Positions 53,396 through 56,360 of a DNA stretch of 56,360 nt are shown here, one piece after another. The position numbers and the translations under genes are program-made. The DNA is from Bacillota bacterium (GTDB lineage: Bacteria > Bacillota > Clostridia > Peptostreptococcales > Anaerovoracaceae). Location of the stretch: positions 1 through 56,360 of the forward strand of contig JALEHL010000043.1 in NCBI GenBank assembly GCA_022770665.1, written 5' to 3'. Below the pieces are notes generated by a model. The model was not told the origin of the DNA, searched no databases, and saw only the letters and a list, made by a program, of their open reading frames with translations. Each line of letters begins with the position of its first letter. Position 1 is the stretch's first letter.

Positions 53396-53423
53396 AATAT
53401 AAGTTCACACCTTTGGTGTTCAA
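53396..53423 (-). promoter_or_regulatory. Promoter of the intact YfcC gene
   Basis: On the minus strand TTGAAC (53423-53418), a 16-base spacer and TATATT (53401-53396). TGAATAT (53394-53400 on plus) overlaps the -10, as at the other YfcC promoter. Confidence 0.55.
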
Positions 53424-53550
53424 AGGTCAAAGGATAAGAAGGGCGGATCTTTACACCATCATTATATGTGATAGGTTTCAGAGGACAAAGTGCCAAAATT
53501 TTTATTTTGACCGGTCCAAAATCTCACCGCAAAATCCCGCCGACGCGGCG

Positions 53551-53727
53551 CTATTTTTTTTGCCATGGGAGCTGGTGATGGCTGAAGTCGTAGATGCATC
53601 GCATGACCGCATCCAGAAGGAGAACGGCAGCGCCGATACCAGCAAAAATTCGCATCCGAGTAACCAGATAGATAGCGAAACTCAGCAGTGCAGCGCCCAG
53701 CAGCCCTTTGTATATTTTTTCAAACAT
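53551..53727 (-). CDS. 58-residue membrane protein
   Basis: ATG 53727 follows GGAGGAAATTATTC. Two hydrophobic segments (about 8-24 and 27-41) and a basic, aromatic C-terminus. No family recognised. It is divergent from the LytTR regulator gene 215 bases away and may be its membrane partner, as in LytTR regulatory systems where a small membrane protein inhibits the regulator; that link is inferred only from position and type. Confidence 0.7.
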   Translation of the reverse strand: MFEKIYKGLLGAALLSFAIYLVTRMRIFAGIGAAVLLLDAVMRCIYDFSHHQLPWQKK

Positions 53728-53941
53728 GAATAATTTCCTCCAAAGAACTGAATTTTGATGAAAAATATTTTAGCACACCTGAATAAAAAAAACCAGTCAG
53801 AAATTCATATTTTGCAAAGAAACTGCGCCGAAATGACATATTTTGTCGAAACAGGACGAAAAAAAGCGAGAAAAAGTGGAAAAAAATAGATTTTTTCATG
53901 ATAGAATGGTCTTAACGAAATCTTTGCAGCAGGAGGACATC

Positions 53942-54274
53942 ATGGAAAAATATATCCCTGTCATCATGCGGGGAAGCGCATGCAGAATCGCCGTCGATCA
54001 TATCATATATATCGCGAAGATCGGCCGGAAGGTGCGGATCGCAGCGTCCGACGGGCCTGTGGAATACTACGAGAAGATCGAAAACTTCTTTCCCTTTCTG
54101 GACAGCCGGTTCTACGCCTGCCTGAAAACGCTGGTGATCAACATGGAAAAAGTGGAACGGATGGAAAATCAGACCGTGTATTTTCAGAACGGGGAGTGCT
54201 GGAAGCTTGGAAGAGATAATTTTGTCCGCACCAGACAGCGCTATGCGGCATGGCTGAAACATATGATAGAATAA
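53942..54274 (+). CDS. Stand-alone LytTR DNA-binding regulator
   Basis: 110 residues from ATG 53942 (GCAGGAGGA upstream). It is only a LytTR domain (HIIYIAKIGRKVRI, FYACLKTLVINMEKVERMENQTVYFQNG), without receiver or sensor domains. Such proteins bind imperfect direct repeats and are often controlled by a membrane inhibitor encoded nearby. An extended -10-like TGATAGAAT precedes it at about 53900. Confidence 0.85.
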   Translation: MEKYIPVIMRGSACRIAVDHIIYIAKIGRKVRIAASDGPVEYYEKIENFFPFLDSRFYACLKTLVINMEKVERMENQTVYFQNGECWKLGRDNFVRTRQRYAAWLKHMIE

Positions 54275-54297
54275 GAGAGAAAAAGTTCTTAAAATGC

Positions 54298-54326
54298 TTG
54301 CAATGAAGCCGGTTTTATAGTATAGT
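54298..54326 (+). promoter_or_regulatory. Promoter of rpsB-tsf
   Basis: TTGCAA (54298-54303), a 17-base spacer and TATAGT (54321-54326). Confidence 0.78.
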
Positions 54327-54370
54327 GTTTAGTGGTGTGTTCTGAAACGCACCGTAAATCTTATTTTACA

Positions 54371-54478
54371 CATCCGGTTCGGCAGGTGGTTGCCGCGATT
54401 CCCTGGGATAAGGGTGCATGTGCGCGCTGCTTTGAAAACAAGGAGCAGGGCGGCAAGCGGTAGTAGCATGACCGGATG
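54371..54478 (+). promoter_or_regulatory. Structured rpsB leader
   Basis: Nested helices CATCCGGT/ACCGGATG (54371-54378 with 54471-54478) and TTGCCGC/GCGGCAA (54390-54396 with 54450-54456) enclose a G-rich apical part, and the structure ends 28 bases before the start codon. r-protein S2 leaders in bacteria bind S2 for feedback; whether this one does is inference. Confidence 0.6.
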
Positions 54479-54506
54479 GAAGTTTAAAAACCAGGAGGAA
54501 TTTAAA

Positions 54507-55262
54507 ATGGCAGTAATTTCAATGAAACAGTTACTCGAAGCAGGTGTGCATTTCGGACATCAGACCAGAAGATGGAACCCTAAAATGGCTCCGTACATCT
54601 TCACCGAAAGAAACGGCATCTATATCATCGACCTGCAGAAGACCGTAAAGAAGATCGAAGAAGCTTACGAATTCATGAAGGAAGTCGGCGCTTCCGGCAA
54701 GCCGATCCTGTTCGTAGGAACCAAGAAGCAGGCACAGCAGGCGATCAGAGACGAAGCGACCAGATGCGGTCAGTTCTACGTAAGTGAAAGATGGCTGGGC
54801 GGCATGCTGACCAACCACAAGACCATCGCAACCAGAATCAAGAGACTGAACGACATCAAGACCATGGAAGAAGACGGTACGTTCGACAAGCTGTCCAAGA
54901 AGGAAGTTACCAAGCTGAGAGGCGAGATGGAAAAGCTGGAGAAGTATCTGGGCGGCATCAAGGACATGAAGGGTATGCCTGGCGCTCTGTTCATCGTAGA
55001 CCCGAAGAAGGAAAGAATCGCTGTGAAGGAAGCCAGAATTCTGGGTATTCCTATCGTAGGTATCGTGGACACCAACTGCGATCCGGACGATGTTGACTAT
55101 GTAATCCCTGCAAACGATGACGCGATTCGTGCTGTGAAGCTGATCGCCGGCAGAATGGCTGACGCTGTGATCGAAGCAAACCAGGGTGAAAGCTTTGATG
55201 AAGGCACTGCGGAAGCTGCAGAGGAAACCGCTGCTGCAGAAGCAGAAGCAACGGAAGAATAA
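54507..55262 (+). CDS. rpsB: 30S ribosomal protein S2
   Basis: 251 residues from ATG 54507 behind AGGAGGAA. S2 motifs [30 protein letters not shown] and [10 protein letters not shown] are present; the C-terminal 25 residues are Ala/Glu/Thr-rich. An upstream in-frame extension passes through the leader and is not coding. Confidence 0.98.
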   Translation: MAVISMKQLLEAGVHFGHQTRRWNPKMAPYIFTERNGIYIIDLQKTVKKIEEAYEFMKEVGASGKPILFVGTKKQAQQAIRDEATRCGQFYVSERWLGGMLTNHKTIATRIKRLNDIKTMEEDGTFDKLSKKEVTKLRGEMEKLEKYLGGIKDMKGMPGALFIVDPKKERIAVKEARILGIPIVGIVDTNCDPDDVDYVIPANDDAIRAVKLIAGRMADAVIEANQGESFDEGTAEAAEETAAAEAEATEE

Positions 55263-55275
55263 TAGGAGGACGAAA

Positions 55276-56360
55276 ATGGCTGTAACTGCTGCATTAGTAA
55301 AAGAATTAAGAGAAATGACTGGCGCTGGAATGATGGACTGCAAGAAGGCTCTCGTAGAGACTGACGGCAACATCGACGCTGCAGTTGATTTCTTAAGAGA
55401 AAAAGGACTGGCGAAGGCTGCGAAGAAAGCAGGCAGAATCGCTGCAGAAGGCCTGGTCCGGATTGCTTTCTCTGATGACTGCAAGACTGCTGCATTAGTA
55501 GAAGTGAACTCTGAAACAGACTTCGTATCCAAGAACGAAGAATTCGTTGCTTTCGTAGATGGCCTTGCCAAACTGGCATTAACCGCCGAAACAAACGATA
55601 TTGAAGCATTCAAGGCGATGCGCTTTGAAGATACTACTGTTCAGGAAGCGTTAACTGCTAAGATCGCCAAGATCGGTGAAAACATGTCCATCCGGAGAAT
55701 CGAAAAGGTATCCGGTGATGTGATTGCCTCTTATGTTCATGGTGGCGGAAGAATCGGCGTTCTCGTTGTAGGCAGCGGAGAAGCGACCGATGCTGTAAAG
55801 ACTGCATTAACGAACGTTGCAATGCAGGTTGCAGCGATGAACCCGCAGTATGTCAGCAGAAACGACATTTCTGATGACGAGCTGGCCAAGATCAGGACCA
55901 TCACGCTGGAAAGCGCATTAAATGATCCGTTCACTCTGCCTAAGCCGATTTTAAACGGTTTAATTGAAAAGGCTGTTGCAGATGGATGGAGCACTGAAGA
56001 TGTGGCAATCTACAATGAGAAGAAGAGCGACAAGTCCTTCAACTTCAACTATCTGCCGAACTTCCTGTCTCAGGACGCGAAGGCGAAACTTGCTGAGCTG
56101 GCTGTTGCCGATAAGGCCGCAATCTCCGAAAACAAGATCTTTGCAGGTCTGGTAGAAGGACGTATTTCCAAGCAGTTAAAGGAAATCTGTCTCCTTGATC
56201 AGGTTTACGTTAAAGCAGAAGACGGCAAGCAGACCGTGGCGAAGTACCTGGAATCTGTAGACAAGTCTCTCTCGATTGCAAAGGTTGTTCGTTTCGAAGT
56301 CGGCGAAGGTATCGAAAAGAAAGAAGAAAACTTTGCGGAAGAAGTCGCAAAACAGATGGG
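55276..56360 (+). CDS. tsf: Elongation factor Ts (3' end beyond window)
   Basis: ATG 55276 with TAGGAGGACG upstream; open to the window end for 361 codons. The UBA part and TDFV motif (LREMTGAGMMDCKKAL; SETDFVSKNEEF) are typical. The product is longer than usual (about 290-310): around residues 205-275 lies an extra segment (from about LESALNDPFTLPKP to LAELAVADKAAI) before the conserved EGRISKQLKEICLL part. It exchanges GDP on EF-Tu. Confidence 0.95.
   Translation, partial: MAVTAALVKELREMTGAGMMDCKKALVETDGNIDAAVDFLREKGLAKAAKKAGRIAAEGLVRIAFSDDCKTAALVEVNSETDFVSKNEEFVAFVDGLAKLALTAETNDIEAFKAMRFEDTTVQEALTAKIAKIGENMSIRRIEKVSGDVIASYVHGGGRIGVLVVGSGEATDAVKTALTNVAMQVAAMNPQYVSRNDISDDELAKIRTITLESALNDPFTLPKPILNGLIEKAVADGWSTEDVAIYNEKKSDKSFNFNYLPNFLSQDAKAKLAELAVADKAAISENKIFAGLVEGRISKQLKEICLLDQVYVKAEDGKQTVAKYLESVDKSLSIAKVVRFEVGEGIEKKEENFAEEVAKQM

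Noticed and set aside
53413..53733. 106-codon plus-strand frame before the LytTR gene
   Set aside because: Overlaps the minus-strand 58-residue gene, which has a strong SD and a convincing membrane topology; this frame has neither.
1..56360. CRISPR arrays, tRNA or rRNA genes, insertion sequences with transposase
   Set aside because: None seen: no regularly spaced repeats, no cloverleaf-like GTTCGANTC context, no transposase-like frame. The tandem repeats found are short and non-CRISPR.

Overview
The window looks like chromosomal DNA of a Gram-positive anaerobe of the Bacillota, most likely class Clostridia. The signs are strong AGGAGG-type ribosome binding sites, SepF/DivIVA division genes, YlxM-Ffh, RqcH, a T-box leader, an archaeal-type AspRS in an operon with GatCAB, a Gin/CsfB-like small protein (a sporulation-lineage trait) and several YfcC-type amino acid/peptide carriers. 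Peptidases, deacylases, asparaginase and an aminotransferase suggest an amino-acid or peptide fermenter. Assignment below class (for example Anaerovoracaceae) is only a guess.

Layout. 1-5.6 kb (minus): a YtrA-type GntR/ABC operon with an operator inside its promoter, then a 5'-truncated FAD-oxidoreductase gene and a secreted transglutaminase-like protein cut by the window edge. 5.7-16.2 kb (plus): sppA, then ylxM-ffh-rpsP-khpA-rimM-trmD without rplS, running directly into HlyD-like protein-yggS-sepF-yggT-divIVA-lspA-rluD-flavin reductase. 16.3-17.7 kb (minus): a Gin-like zinc protein and an EamA permease. 17.8-24.1 kb (plus): a two-component system followed by an ABC ATPase / secreted CARDB-like protein / FtsX-MacB permease operon, with a tandem-repeat operator candidate between them. 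24.3-33.4 kb: amidohydrolase, RlmA-type methyltransferase, RqcH and a LysR regulator, M18 aminopeptidase, asparaginase and an aminotransferase.

33.6-36.8 kb is an AT-rich island: a PadR regulator and its partner, a strong consensus promoter next to an inverted repeat, two unrecognised exported-type proteins that share a C-terminal motif, an interrupted mini-ORF and a truncated PPC-domain protein. 37.0-44.3 kb (plus) returns to housekeeping genes: yicC, gmk, rpoZ, then an Asn-type T-box leader with gatCAB and aspS2, the tRNA-dependent Asn-tRNA pathway. Two related inverted-repeat (MITE-like) elements flank this last operon. 45.1-53.4 kb is an acylated amino acid / peptide uptake region: a D-aminoacylase-like enzyme, three YfcC carriers (one frameshifted), a fragment of an M20 hydrolase and an RpiR regulator. 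The window ends with a 58-residue membrane protein, a stand-alone LytTR regulator, and rpsB-tsf behind a structured leader.

The best candidates for under-described biology are the two-component/ABC/CARDB module, the AT-rich PadR island, the paired inverted-repeat elements and the LytTR/mini-membrane-protein pair. All calls come from reading the sequence by eye; no database search was run.
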